Source of the DNA: Pseudochelatococcus lubricantis
Lineage (GTDB): Bacteria > Pseudomonadota > Alphaproteobacteria > Rhizobiales > Beijerinckiaceae
Length of the DNA stretch: 64,000 nucleotides
NCBI RefSeq assembly: GCF_042432495.1
Contig: NZ_JBHLXC010000006.1
Coordinates: 561,206-625,205 of the forward strand
Direction of reading: 5' to 3'
Every line of letters begins with the position of its first letter. Positions within the stretch are counted from its first letter, which is position 1. Under the pieces are notes generated by a model. That model did not search any database. It worked only from the letters and a program-made list of their open reading frames with translations, and was not told the DNA's origin. Below are positions 27,324-36,108 of the stretch, piece after piece. A program made the position numbers and the translations under genes.

Positions 27324-27592
27324 GCCGACCCTTCAAATCCATGCCTGATATGCATCATATATAAAATTACTATTCATTAGACAAATAGGAAGGCCGATCT
27401 TAGCGTGAGCCATTCTGTGCGAGCGCTCTTCGATCAGAAGTGTTTTTCGTTCGGGAATGATCGGAACATGCTTCGGCGCGTCATCCGGAAAGCGGATGCC
27501 ATTTCCTGTAAGCAATTGCATAGAAAAGAAAAAAGGCGGGAGGAAGAGAGATGATGACAGATCGTCCCGCTCTCAAAGGATGAGTTTCAGTC
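27324..27592. promoter_or_regulatory. Divergent LysR/amidohydrolase promoter region
   Basis: 269 bases, AT-rich near 27345-27385. TGATATGCATCA at about 27347 has TGAT/ATCA half sites and lies close to the LysR start, in a position typical for a LysR autoregulatory site. The rest shows no clear motif. Confidence 0.4.
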
Positions 27593-28801
27593 ATGGAAGA
27601 GATAAGCGAACTGGTCCGGCGGAACGCCGGCGAGTTCATCGCGTTGCGTCACGATCTTCACCGTCATCCTGAGCTTGCCTTTCACGAGCATCGGACGAGC
27701 GGCATCGTGGCCGATCTTCTGGCCCGCTGGGGTTATGCGGTCGAGCGGAATATCGGCGGGACGGGCGTGGTCGGCCAGTTGCGGCGCGGCAACGGTCCGC
27801 GTTCCATCGGCCTGCGCGCCGACATGGACGCGCTGCCCATCGCGGAGGAAACCGGCCTTCCGTATGCCAGCGTCAACGCCGGCGTCATGCATGCCTGCGG
27901 GCACGACGGCCACACGACGATGCTGCTCGCAGCGGCGAAAGCGATTGCAGAACGGAGCCGTTTCGAGGGAACCGTCAACCTGATCTTTCAGCCGGCGGAG
28001 GAATATGGCCAGCCGGACAGCGGCGCCGCCCGCATGATCGCGGAAGGGGTGTTCGACAAGTATCCCTGCGATGCCATCTTCGGCATGCACAACATGCCGG
28101 GCCTTCCGCAGGGGCAGCTCAACTTTCGCGACGGCGCCATGATGGCTGCCTCCGACAACGTGATCATCACGATCGAGGGACGCGGCGGACATGGCGCGGC
28201 ACCGCACAAGGCCGCGGATCCCGTGGTCGCGACGGCGGCGATCGTCATGGCCCTGCAAACCATCGTGGCGCGCAACGTCGATCCGCTTGAGATGGGCGTC
28301 ATCACGGTCGGCGTGATGCAGGCGGGCACGGCCGACAACGTCATTCCTCAAACCGCAAGGCTTGAACTCACCGTGCGCTCGTTCAGCGCCGCCGTCAGGG
28401 ACTTGCTGCAGGAGCGGATCACGGCGCTCGTCAAGGCCCAGGCGGCCAGTTTCGGCGTAGAGGCGCGGGTCGATTATCGCCGGGGCTACCCCGCGCTGGT
28501 GAATACGGCCGCCGAGACCGCGTTCGCCCGCCGGGTCGGTCGCGAGGTGGCGGGCGAGACGGCGGGCCATGCGGGCATTGTCGAGCAGACGACGCCGCTG
28601 ACGGCGAGCGAGGATTTCGCCTTCATGCTGGAGCAGCGGCCCGGCTCCTACATCTTCATTGGCAACGCCGGCGCGGATGCGACGAAGGACTTCGCGCTTC
28701 ACAGCGACCGGTTCGACTTCAACGACGCCAACATCGTCCCCGGCGCGGTCTACTGGACGGCGCTCGTCGAAAAATATCTGGAGGCCGCTTCGCCGGCCTG
28801 A
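27593..28801 (+). CDS. M20 family amidohydrolase (aminoacylase/hippurate hydrolase-like)
   Basis: 402 residues. Metal-dependent hydrolase of N-acyl amino acids. Features: LRHDLHRHPELAFHEHRTS, GLRADMDALPIAEETGLPYA, HACGHDGHTTMLLAAAK (metal and catalytic residues), FQPAEEYGQPDSGAARMI, GRGGHGAAPHKAADP (dimerisation domain), and TASEDFAFMLEQRPGSYIF at the C-terminus. The next genes encode a carrier and glutaminase, which suggests an N-acylglutamine-like substrate; this is inferred. Confidence 0.92.
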   Translation: MEEISELVRRNAGEFIALRHDLHRHPELAFHEHRTSGIVADLLARWGYAVERNIGGTGVVGQLRRGNGPRSIGLRADMDALPIAEETGLPYASVNAGVMHACGHDGHTTMLLAAAKAIAERSRFEGTVNLIFQPAEEYGQPDSGAARMIAEGVFDKYPCDAIFGMHNMPGLPQGQLNFRDGAMMAASDNVIITIEGRGGHGAAPHKAADPVVATAAIVMALQTIVARNVDPLEMGVITVGVMQAGTADNVIPQTARLELTVRSFSAAVRDLLQERITALVKAQAASFGVEARVDYRRGYPALVNTAAETAFARRVGREVAGETAGHAGIVEQTTPLTASEDFAFMLEQRPGSYIFIGNAGADATKDFALHSDRFDFNDANIVPGAVYWTALVEKYLEAASPA

Positions 28802-28816
28802 GGTGCAAGGCATGGG

Positions 28817-28849
28817 GCCGTTTTCCATTAACCGGGATCGGAAAACGGC
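28817..28849 (+). terminator. Hairpin between the amidohydrolase and MFS genes
   Basis: GCCGTTTTCC (28817-28826) and GGAAAACGGC (28840-28849) make a perfect 10-base stem with a 13-base loop, 15 bases after the amidohydrolase stop. No T run follows, so it may stabilise mRNA or end only part of the transcripts before the MFS gene at 28922. Confidence 0.55.
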
Positions 28850-28921
28850 TCCCGTTCGTCAATCTTCGTCCGGACGGAGGCCCGGCTCCTTCTCCTGAAA
28901 CGGCTATTACGGGGCAAGCTC

Positions 28922-30235
28922 ATGAACAACAATAACGTAGCGACCGCTACGATGGCAGGGGGCGCCTTTACCGGTGCGGGCACGACGCCCGTCCCGGTGA
29001 AGGCGGTCGCCGCGGCGGTCGCGGGAAACGCGCTCGAATTTTATGATTTCATCGTCTATTCCTTCTTTGCCGTCTACATCGGCAAGACATTCTTCCCGCT
29101 GGGCAGCGAAACGGCGAGCCTGCTGGCTTCCGTCGCGGTTTTCGGCGTCGGTTTCTTCACCCGCCCGCTGGGCGGCGTGCTGATCGGTGCTTTCGCCGAC
29201 AAGGCGGGCCGCCGCGCGGCGATGATCCTCACCGTCTCGCTGATCACTGTCGGCACCCTGGGCCTTGCCGCAACGCCGAGCTATGCCAGCATCGGCATCG
29301 CCGCGCCGATCATCGTGCTGGTCTGTCGTCTGTTGCAGGGCCTCGCGCTCGGCGGCGAGGTCGGCCCGGCATCCTCCATGCTGATCGAGGCGGCACCGAA
29401 CGGCAAGCGCGGCATCTATGCGAGCTGGCAGTTCGCAAGCCAGGGCATCGCGGTGGTGGTCGGCGGCCTTATGGGCGTTCTGGTCTCGTGGTCGCTCTCC
29501 CCCGAGGACCTCGCGGCGTGGGGATGGCGTGTGCCGTTCCTCCTCAGCCTGGCACTCATTCCGATCGCCCTCTACATTCGCCGCTCGTTGCCCGAGACGC
29601 TGGAAAAGCCGAGCGACAAGAGCGGCACGGAGATCGTCACCTCCGTGGTCAGGCAACAGGCACGCTATCTCACGCTCGGCATTCTCGTCATGCTGGGGAC
29701 GACGGTCTCCACCCAGGTCGGCAACTACATGACGACCTACGCCATCCAGACGCTGAAGCTCTCCCCGACGCTCGCCCAGGCTGCAACCGTACTCGGCGGC
29801 ACGGCGACTTTCGTCTTCGCACTGATCTCCGGCTATCTGGCGGACAAGTACGGCCGCAAGCACGTCATGATCTGGCCGCGCGTCCTGCTGCTTCTCGCGA
29901 TCGTGCCGCTGTTCACCTGGCTGTCGGATTCGAAGGATGCCTCGGTGCTGCTGCTCGTCACGGCGACGATCACGGCGCTGACGTCGATGACCGGCGCCGC
30001 GAGCCTCATCGCCATTCCGGAGATGATGCCGATCGCCTTGCGCGCGACGGCCGTTTCGCTGATCTACGCCGTTGGCGCCACCCTGTTCGGCGGCACGACG
30101 CAGTTCATCATCACCTGGCTGATCGGCGTTTTCGGCGCGGTGGCGCCGGCCTGGTACGTGGTCGGCACCAGCATCATCAGCCTCGTGGCGATGGCCATGC
30201 TGCCTGAAACGCGGCATTATGACGTCAGGCGCTGA
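28922..30235 (+). CDS. MFS transporter, metabolite:H+ symporter type
   Basis: 437 residues, 12 membrane segments. GNALEFYDFIVYSFFAVYIG in helix 1 and GVLIGAFADKAGRRAAMILT between helices 2 and 3 are typical of the MHS group (ProP, KgtP, citrate carriers). RLLQGLALGGEVGPASSMLI in helix 4 also fits. It probably imports the substrate of the neighbouring amidohydrolase or its product by proton symport. GGGG seven bases before the ATG supports the start. Confidence 0.9.
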   Translation: MNNNNVATATMAGGAFTGAGTTPVPVKAVAAAVAGNALEFYDFIVYSFFAVYIGKTFFPLGSETASLLASVAVFGVGFFTRPLGGVLIGAFADKAGRRAAMILTVSLITVGTLGLAATPSYASIGIAAPIIVLVCRLLQGLALGGEVGPASSMLIEAAPNGKRGIYASWQFASQGIAVVVGGLMGVLVSWSLSPEDLAAWGWRVPFLLSLALIPIALYIRRSLPETLEKPSDKSGTEIVTSVVRQQARYLTLGILVMLGTTVSTQVGNYMTTYAIQTLKLSPTLAQAATVLGGTATFVFALISGYLADKYGRKHVMIWPRVLLLLAIVPLFTWLSDSKDASVLLLVTATITALTSMTGAASLIAIPEMMPIALRATAVSLIYAVGATLFGGTTQFIITWLIGVFGAVAPAWYVVGTSIISLVAMAMLPETRHYDVRR

Positions 30236-30304
30236 ATGCGCCCATTTTGCCGCGGCGGCCGGTTTGGAACGCCGCGGCAGCGACCATCGACCGGGACGGC
30301 CGCC

Positions 30305-31279
30305 ATGCCTCACGCGGGACAGCATACGGACAGCGATCTGGCGGACGGCGGTCTGAACGCCCGTCTGGCCGGAATGCTGCCGGACATCGTCCAGCAGATG
30401 GCCAGCCGCGTCGAGCGCGGAGAGGTGGCGCGCTACATTCCGCCGCTCGCCCGGATCGATCCACGAAAATTCGGTATCGCGGTCGTGTTGCGCGACAATT
30501 CGGTGCTGGTGGCGGGCGATGCGGACGAAGAATTTTCCATCCAGAGCATTTCGAAGGTCTTTTCGCTGACGCTGGCGCTCGGCAAGAAGGGCGACGGATT
30601 GTGGAGCCGGGTCGGGCGCGAGCCCTCGGGAGACGCATTCAACTCCATCGTTCTGCTCGAACACGAAAAGGGCGTTCCCCGCAATCCGTTCATCAACGCG
30701 GGAGCGATCGTCATCGCCGATGTGCTGCTTGCAACGCATCAACCCAAGGAAGCCATCGGCGAAATCCTGCGCTTCGTGCAATCGCTCGCGGACGACGACC
30801 GCATCTCCGTCGACCGCCACGTCGCGCAGGCTGAAATGGCGACGGGCTTCGGGAACGCGGCACTCGCGAACCTGCTGAAGGCCAACGGAAACCTCGACAA
30901 TTTGCCGACGCATGTGCTCGGCGTCTACCATCACCAATGCGCGCTGTCGATGTCGTGCCGGCAACTGGCGCGGGCCGGCTTTTTCCTGACTTCGGGCGGC
31001 CGGCATCCCGTGACCGGCCGCCAGGTCGTGGCGCCCGAGCGCACCCGGCGCATCAGCGCACTGATGATGACCTGCGGCCATTACGACGGATCCGGCGACT
31101 TCGCGTTCCGCGTCGGCGTGCCGGCCAAGAGCGGCGTGGGTGGCGGAATTCTGGCGATCGTGCCCGGCATTGCCTCCATCGCGGTCTGGTCGCCGGGCCT
31201 CAATCAGCAGGGCAATTCGCTGCTGGGAACCGAAGCGCTCGAGATTTTGTGCAGGCAGATGAACTGGTCCGTATTCTGA
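30305..31279 (+). CDS. glsA: Glutaminase
   Basis: 324 residues. Hydrolyses L-glutamine to glutamate and ammonia; serine-dependent beta-lactamase-like fold. The catalytic SxxK is in FSIQSISKVFSLTL; NPFINAGAIV, the YHHQCALSMSC region and GVPAKSGVGGGILAIVPG are family motifs. The frame is open from 30236, but the ATG at 30305 gives a normal N-terminus. It follows the MFS gene by 69 bases and probably belongs to the same transcript. Confidence 0.93.
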   Translation: MPHAGQHTDSDLADGGLNARLAGMLPDIVQQMASRVERGEVARYIPPLARIDPRKFGIAVVLRDNSVLVAGDADEEFSIQSISKVFSLTLALGKKGDGLWSRVGREPSGDAFNSIVLLEHEKGVPRNPFINAGAIVIADVLLATHQPKEAIGEILRFVQSLADDDRISVDRHVAQAEMATGFGNAALANLLKANGNLDNLPTHVLGVYHHQCALSMSCRQLARAGFFLTSGGRHPVTGRQVVAPERTRRISALMMTCGHYDGSGDFAFRVGVPAKSGVGGGILAIVPGIASIAVWSPGLNQQGNSLLGTEALEILCRQMNWSVF

Positions 31280-31346
31280 GGAGAACCTTGCTCAGTCTTT
31301 CCGGATATGCCTGCAGTCGCACCTTCCGGGATCATGCCCGCTATCG

Positions 31347-32519
31347 TCAGGCTGTCGTTGCGGGCAAGGGGCCGATGACCCCGTCCGACCAGATCGGCCG
31401 CCCGCCCCTGATGGTCGCGCGAAGACGCGGGATGCGCCCCCTTTCGGCGATGACGAGGTCTGCCCTCATTCCCTCAGCGATCCGGCCGCGATCCGAAAGG
31501 CCGAGGGCTGCGGCCGGGTTGGCGGTTGCCAGCGCCGCAGCCGCGGGCAGGCCGCCGGTGCCTGTCTCGCCGAGGGCGAGCACGGCCGGCAGGATCGCCG
31601 GGGGATGATAATCGCTGGCGAGAATGTCGAGCAGACCGGCGGCGAAGGCTTCGCGCGCCGACAGGTTGCCGGAGTAGGAAAGGCCGCGCAGGGCGTTCGG
31701 CGCGCCCATCGCGGTTGCCAGGCCGAGACGCCGCGCCTCGGTGGCGGCCTCCATCGTCACGGGAAATTCGCTGATCGTGACGCCCAGCCCGTGCAGCAGC
31801 GCCACCTTCGCGGCGCTGTCGTCGTCATGGGAGGCGAGGATGACGCCATGCTCGCGCGCAAGTCCGGCCAGCCCCTGCACCACTTCCATACTGTCACCCG
31901 CCTCGTCCCGCTGGGCGATGCGTTGGCGGACGTGTTCGGCCGCCTCCGCCGTGCCGATCTTCCGGGCTGCGGCGACATGGGCGATGTGCTTTTCGATGTC
32001 GCGATACTGACCCTGTCCGGGGGTGTGGTCCATCAGCGAGATCAGATCGACCGCGCCCTGCCGCAGGAGGGCCTCGACGACCCCGAGCGCGCGGGTGAAG
32101 GTGACCTCGAAGCGCGCGTGGACGCGATGGTCCACGAGCAGCTCGCCCTTCATCGCCATCAGCGTCTCGATCAGCCTGCGGGTATTGTCTTCCGAGCGGA
32201 TATGGCCCTGAACATTGCCGGCGTTGAAGGAAAGCGCGGCATAGGCGGTGGTGATGCCGCTGCTCGCCAGCCTTTTGTCGAGTTCATAGATGCCGAGTTC
32301 CAGCGGCATGCGGACGTTCGGGCGCGGCTCGACCTCCTTCTCGATCATGTCGCCGTGCATGTCTATGAAGCCCGGCAACAACAGCCGTCCGCCGCCGGTG
32401 AAATCCGCGCCCGTAACCGGCATTTCGCGGATCTCGGCAATCCATCCGTCCTCGATTCTCACGGCCCCGCGCTCAATGACGCGGTCTGCAAGCACGATTT
32501 CGAGATCACTCAGCCACAT
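31347..32519 (-). CDS. phnM: PhnM, ribose-1-phosphonate 5-triphosphate diphosphatase
   Basis: 390 residues. In the known C-P lyase pathway PhnM removes pyrophosphate from alpha-D-ribose 1-alkylphosphonate 5-triphosphate. Amidohydrolase superfamily: LLPGFIDMHGDMIEKEVEPR has the metal-binding His and Asp of one PhnM subtype, and LASSGITTAYAAL and the later ASDYHPPAILPAVLA support it. ATG codons at 32531 and 32519 are possible; TGGGGC before the second gives a start (MWLSDLEIVL) matching relatives. The start overlaps the end of phnL. Last gene of the operon. If PhnJ is inactive here (see phnJ), the substrate may differ. Confidence 0.9.
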   Translation of the reverse strand: MWLSDLEIVLADRVIERGAVRIEDGWIAEIREMPVTGADFTGGGRLLLPGFIDMHGDMIEKEVEPRPNVRMPLELGIYELDKRLASSGITTAYAALSFNAGNVQGHIRSEDNTRRLIETLMAMKGELLVDHRVHARFEVTFTRALGVVEALLRQGAVDLISLMDHTPGQGQYRDIEKHIAHVAAARKIGTAEAAEHVRQRIAQRDEAGDSMEVVQGLAGLAREHGVILASHDDDSAAKVALLHGLGVTISEFPVTMEAATEARRLGLATAMGAPNALRGLSYSGNLSAREAFAAGLLDILASDYHPPAILPAVLALGETGTGGLPAAAALATANPAAALGLSDRGRIAEGMRADLVIAERGRIPRLRATIRGGRPIWSDGVIGPLPATTA

Positions 32520-33252
32520 CGTCTGCCCCATCTGCGATCCGTATGGTTTCCAGTCTGATTTCCCGGTCGACCAGGCTGGCGACGTCTTCCGGATGATGAA
32601 AGACGCCGATCATCGCCACGCCGGACGCCTTCAGTTCCGCCAGCCGCTCGACCAGCGCCCGCCGCGCGTCGCGGTCGAGCGAGGCGGTCGGCTCGTCGAG
32701 CAGCAGCAGACGCTGCGGCAGGATCAGGGCGCGGGCGAGATTGACCTTCTGCTGCTCGCCGCCTGAAAAGGTGGACGGATAGGCCGGCCAGAGCTGGGGC
32801 TTGACGCCGAAGGCGGTCAGCCATCGGCGCGCCTGCTCCAGCGCCTCGGCGTGGGGCGTGCCGGCGAGCCGCAGCGGCTCGGCGACGATCTCCTCGGCGG
32901 CCACGCGCGGGCGGGCATTGAGAAACTGCGTCACGAAGCCGATTTCGCGGCGGCGCAAGACGGCGATATCCACGTCGGCTGCCGCGGCGAGGTCGATCAC
33001 GCCTTCGCGCGTGTGATAGTAAGCATGGCCTGCACGCGGCAGATAGGAACGGTAGAGCGTGCGCAGCAGCGTCGACTTGCCGGCGCCGTTTTCACCCGTG
33101 AGCAGGATGAACTCGCCCTCGTCGAGCCGGAAGCCGATGTTGTCGAAGGCAAACAGCGTGCGCTGCAGGTGGTGCATCTCGAACTGCTTGGAAAGCCCTT
33201 CGACGCGCAGCACCGGTGCGGGCGCGCGCGATGTGGAGGCGTGTATGTTCAT
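32506..33252 (-). CDS. phnL: PhnL, ABC-type ATPase of the C-P lyase complex
   Basis: 248 residues. Walker A GENGAGKST, signature STFSGGEQQKVNLARALILP, Walker B LLLLDEPTASLD. PhnL is needed for phosphonate use in Escherichia coli and can join the core complex with PhnK; it has no transport partner. The Q-loop region FVTQFLNARPRV is of the PhnL kind. It is followed by phnM with an overlap and preceded by phnK by 11 bases. Confidence 0.92.
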   Translation of the reverse strand: MNIHASTSRAPAPVLRVEGLSKQFEMHHLQRTLFAFDNIGFRLDEGEFILLTGENGAGKSTLLRTLYRSYLPRAGHAYYHTREGVIDLAAAADVDIAVLRRREIGFVTQFLNARPRVAAEEIVAEPLRLAGTPHAEALEQARRWLTAFGVKPQLWPAYPSTFSGGEQQKVNLARALILPQRLLLLDEPTASLDRDARRALVERLAELKASGVAMIGVFHHPEDVASLVDREIRLETIRIADGADDVAE

Positions 33253-33263
33253 GGCGTCCTCCT

Positions 33264-34106
33264 TCAGAGCTTCGCGTGCACGAGCTGTTGCGTATATTCA
33301 TGCTGCGGATCCTGGAAGATCTGGTCCGCGAGCCCTTCCTCGACCACCTCCCCGCAGCGCATCACCATGACACGATCGGCCATTGTGCGTATGACGCCGA
33401 GGTCGTGGGACACGAGAACCATGGTGATGGCGCGGTCGCGCTGCAGCCGTTTCAGCGTGTCGAGGACGAGCGCCTGCACGCTGACGTCGAGGCCGGTGGT
33501 CGGCTCGTCGAGCAGCAGCACCGCCGGTTCGAGCGCGATCGCCTTGGCGAGTTGCACACGCTGCTGCATGCCACCGGAGAGCGTATTCGGCCGCGCGTCC
33601 ATGCGCGCGACCGGAAACTCCGATGCCTCCAGCGCTTCGCGCGCGCGTTGGCGCAGTTCGGCGAAGTTGCGATTCCCGGCGATCAGCAGACGTTCGGCGA
33701 CATTGCCGCTGCTGGTGTGGCCCATTCTCAACCCGAGATGCGGATTCTGGTAGACGATGCCGATGTGAATCGCGCGCAGCATCCGCCTCTGGAAGCGGTC
33801 GAGGGTGAAGAGGTTGCGGCCCTCGGGACCCGCGGGTTCCCGGCCGGCAAGCGCCAGATGATAGGTGCCGGCGTCCGGCGTGTCCTCCAGATTCATCATC
33901 CTGAGCAAGGTGGACTTGCCCGAACCGGATTCACCGACGATGCCGAGCACCTCACCCGGATAGACGGTGACATCGACGCCGGCGAGCGCCTGCACGTCGC
34001 CGTAGCGACGCGCGACGCCACGCATCGTCAGGATCGGCCTGGCGAGCATCAGCCGCGGCGGCTGACGTTCGACGCCCGTCGGGGCAGCGACACCGGGAGC
34101 AGTCAT
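33264..34106 (-). CDS. phnK: PhnK, ABC-type ATPase of the C-P lyase complex
   Basis: 280 residues. Walker A GESGSGKST, Q-loop IVYQNPHLGLRMGHTSSGNV, signature TLSGGMQQRVQLAKAIALEP, Walker B VLLLDEPTTGLD, VLVSHDLGVIRT. The YQNPHLGLR segment and C-terminal DPQHEYTQQLV are PhnK-like. In E. coli PhnK binds the PhnGHIJ core at PhnJ. The ATPase motifs are intact, so the complex as a whole looks maintained. Coupled to phnJ by ATGA. Confidence 0.92.
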   Translation of the reverse strand: MTAPGVAAPTGVERQPPRLMLARPILTMRGVARRYGDVQALAGVDVTVYPGEVLGIVGESGSGKSTLLRMMNLEDTPDAGTYHLALAGREPAGPEGRNLFTLDRFQRRMLRAIHIGIVYQNPHLGLRMGHTSSGNVAERLLIAGNRNFAELRQRAREALEASEFPVARMDARPNTLSGGMQQRVQLAKAIALEPAVLLLDEPTTGLDVSVQALVLDTLKRLQRDRAITMVLVSHDLGVIRTMADRVMVMRCGEVVEEGLADQIFQDPQHEYTQQLVHAKL

Positions 34107-35017
34107 CGAGCCATCCTTCCGTTCCTGTACCAGGTCTCACCGATCGAGACCGCCTCTCCTGCCGCCTTGCGGATATGCTTGATGCCGAAATGGCTGTCGG
34201 AGAGTTCGTAAAGCGAGGAGCCGTCTTCCTGCGGCAGTTCGTTCATGAAGAAGCCCCTGACGCCGCTGCGCCAGCAGGTCTTGTCCTGATGGTCCTCGAC
34301 GCGATAGGGCACGTCGTCGAACACCAGCGGCTCGACGCTGGTATAAGGCGGTACGGCGTAGATGCGCTTCTCGCGCCCCGCCGAGAGAATCGTCAGGTGA
34401 TCCGCCCGGTTCAGCTTCGGCACGTCCCAGCGCGGGATCGGCGAAGGGGTCATGACATGGCGGCCGTTAACCATGCTCGGATAGCTCGCGCCCTGCATGA
34501 TCCTGCCCGACCTGACGAGCTGCTCGTACAGGATCAGCCACAGCTGGCCATAATCGGCGTCCGCATGCATCTCGCGGGCCACGGACATGTCCGGCTGGAC
34601 GGGGCGCAGCGGCTCGGGGTTCGGCACCTGCAGCACGAGGATCTGGTCCTCGCGCAACTTTTCCTCGGGGATGCGGTGGCGCGACTGGATGAGCGTCGCC
34701 TGCGTCGTGTCCCCGGTTTCGACCGTCCCTCCGACGCGGCTCACGAATTTGCGGATGCTGCTGGCATTGACGGAATCGTCGGCGCCCTGATCGATCACCT
34801 TGACGACCGCGTCCGGCTTCAGGAGCGTCAGCGTCACCTGCAGCCCGCCGGTTCCCCAACCGCGCGCGATCGGCACCTCGCGGCTGGCATAAGGCACCTG
34901 ATAGCCCGGTACCGCGATGGCCTTGAGGATGCGGCGGCGGATTTCCCGTTTCGCCGATTCGTCGAGAAAGCCGTAGCTGAAGGCGGACCACGGCCTGGTC
35001 AGTTCACTGAGTTTCAC
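34103..35017 (-). CDS. phnJ: PhnJ homologue lacking the Fe-S and catalytic cysteines
   Basis: 304 residues from a GTG start at 35017 that overlaps the phnI stop (GTGA). It aligns well with PhnJ: AVPGYQVPYASREVPIARGW, KVIDQGADDSVNASSIRKFV, LIQSRHRIPEEKL, NGRHVMTPSPIPRWD, AGREKRIYAVPPYT. Classical PhnJ is a radical SAM enzyme that cleaves the C-P bond using a [4Fe-4S] cluster (E. coli C241, C244, C266), a thiol (C272) and a glycine (G32), residue numbers from memory. Here the CxxC is CWRS (C248, S251), the FVCSDTDYC-like segment reads LYELSDSHFG, and C248 is the only cysteine in the protein. The glycine (G38 in PGYQ) remains. The frame is open and ends in coupling to phnK, so this is not a frameshift. 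A complex without radical chemistry is the simplest reading. Confidence 0.88.
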   Translation of the reverse strand: MKLSELTRPWSAFSYGFLDESAKREIRRRILKAIAVPGYQVPYASREVPIARGWGTGGLQVTLTLLKPDAVVKVIDQGADDSVNASSIRKFVSRVGGTVETGDTTQATLIQSRHRIPEEKLREDQILVLQVPNPEPLRPVQPDMSVAREMHADADYGQLWLILYEQLVRSGRIMQGASYPSMVNGRHVMTPSPIPRWDVPKLNRADHLTILSAGREKRIYAVPPYTSVEPLVFDDVPYRVEDHQDKTCWRSGVRGFFMNELPQEDGSSLYELSDSHFGIKHIRKAAGEAVSIGETWYRNGRMAR

Positions 35018-36108
35018 GGCACGGCCTCGTTCGTTTCGTGGCGACTTTCCTCTTCGGCGGCGATGGCGGCAGCCTGCTGCCGGTCCGCCTTGACGCGGCG
35101 CAACGCATCGAGGTGGGACTGGAAGGTGACGTAATGGGGAAGCTTGAAATGCACGCAGAAGCCGGAGCTTTCGACCGCTTCGGTGTGATAGAGGATGAAT
35201 TCCTCGTTCGAGGCCGGATGCGGATCGGGCTGGCCGGAAGCCAGGTCGAGCGTCGCGGCGGCGATCGTCTTCACCTCGTTCCAGCCGAAGGTGGCGGAAA
35301 ATCCGAGCTGCAGGCTGCCGCCCGACTTGGAGACCACCTCCGTCTGGCTGACGCGCACACGCCCGGCGCTGAAGACGGTGCCGCACGGGTGGCGCATCCT
35401 GACCGGAGCCTCGGCGAGACGCAATTCGTTGACAGTGGGATGCACCGCTCCATAGCCGCGCATGGTCGCATAGCCGAGCGCCAGCGTGCCGCCGGTGTCC
35501 GCGCGCGCCAGGCTTTGCAGCTTGTGGGCGCGGCTCACGGGAAAAAGCAGGGGCTCGCGGGTGATGTCCGGGATTTCGTCGGGCTCGACGGATTCGGCCG
35601 GATGGTCCGGAATTAGGTCCTGCGCCTTCTGCCACTCGGCGAGCGAGGGTTGGGTGGCCGGGGCGGGTTCAGCCGCCGGCTCCACGGGCGCGGGCCGATA
35701 TTCCTCCCCGTTCAGCACGCCGACCTGCAGGAGGCGATGGGAGTAGTCGAGCGTCGGCCCAAGAATCTGCCCACCTGGAATATCCTTGAAGGCGGCGGAG
35801 ATGCGCCGCACTGTGAAGAGGTCTGCCTGCCGGACGGGCTCGGCCACCGCAAGGCGCGGCTGCGTGGTGCGATAGGCGCGCAGGAGCAGAAGGGCCTCGT
35901 AGAGATCGCCGCCGGACTGGGCGAGCGCGAGCGCCGCGAGATCGGGCTCGTACAGCGATGCCTCGCCCATGAGACGGTCGACGAGATAGGGAAGGCCGTC
36001 GCGCACCGCCTCGACCCGTTCGCGGCTGATCGCGCCGATATCCGCGCGGTAGAGTCTCTCGGCCTGTTCGATGGCGCGCTCGCCGCCGCGGGTTGCCACA
36101 TAGGCCAT
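35014..36108 (-). CDS. phnI: PhnI, nucleosidase subunit of the C-P lyase core
   Basis: 364 residues. Starts MAYVATRGGERAIEQAERLY; FKDIPGGQILGPTLDYSHRL and LGYATMRGYGAVHPTVNELR are characteristic. PhnI, with PhnG, PhnH and PhnL, attaches a phosphonate to the ribose of ATP with loss of adenine, and alone it acts as a purine nucleosidase. The two histidines that bind zinc in E. coli (H328 and H333, from memory) appear conserved as H320 and H325 in CVHFKLPHYV. Thus PhnI keeps its expected site although its partner PhnJ does not. The start overlaps the phnH stop by one base. Confidence 0.92.
   Translation of the reverse strand: MAYVATRGGERAIEQAERLYRADIGAISRERVEAVRDGLPYLVDRLMGEASLYEPDLAALALAQSGGDLYEALLLLRAYRTTQPRLAVAEPVRQADLFTVRRISAAFKDIPGGQILGPTLDYSHRLLQVGVLNGEEYRPAPVEPAAEPAPATQPSLAEWQKAQDLIPDHPAESVEPDEIPDITREPLLFPVSRAHKLQSLARADTGGTLALGYATMRGYGAVHPTVNELRLAEAPVRMRHPCGTVFSAGRVRVSQTEVVSKSGGSLQLGFSATFGWNEVKTIAAATLDLASGQPDPHPASNEEFILYHTEAVESSGFCVHFKLPHYVTFQSHLDALRRVKADRQQAAAIAAEEESRHETNEAVP

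Noticed and set aside
28907..31081. A 724-codon antisense open frame opposite the MFS and glutaminase genes
   Set aside because: Both sense genes are well supported; the antisense product is low-complexity.
31335..31366. TGCCCGC/GCGGGCA hairpin as terminator between glutaminase and phnM
   Set aside because: The stem is only seven bases with an 18-base loop and overlaps the end of phnM.
34103..34300. A frameshift or sequencing slip as the reason for the missing PhnJ cysteines
   Set aside because: The frame is open to a stop that couples to phnK by ATGA, the SDS segment still aligns with the SDT of normal PhnJ, and neither other frame of this strand encodes a CxxC or a FVCSDTDYC-like segment. 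Several separate substitutions are needed.
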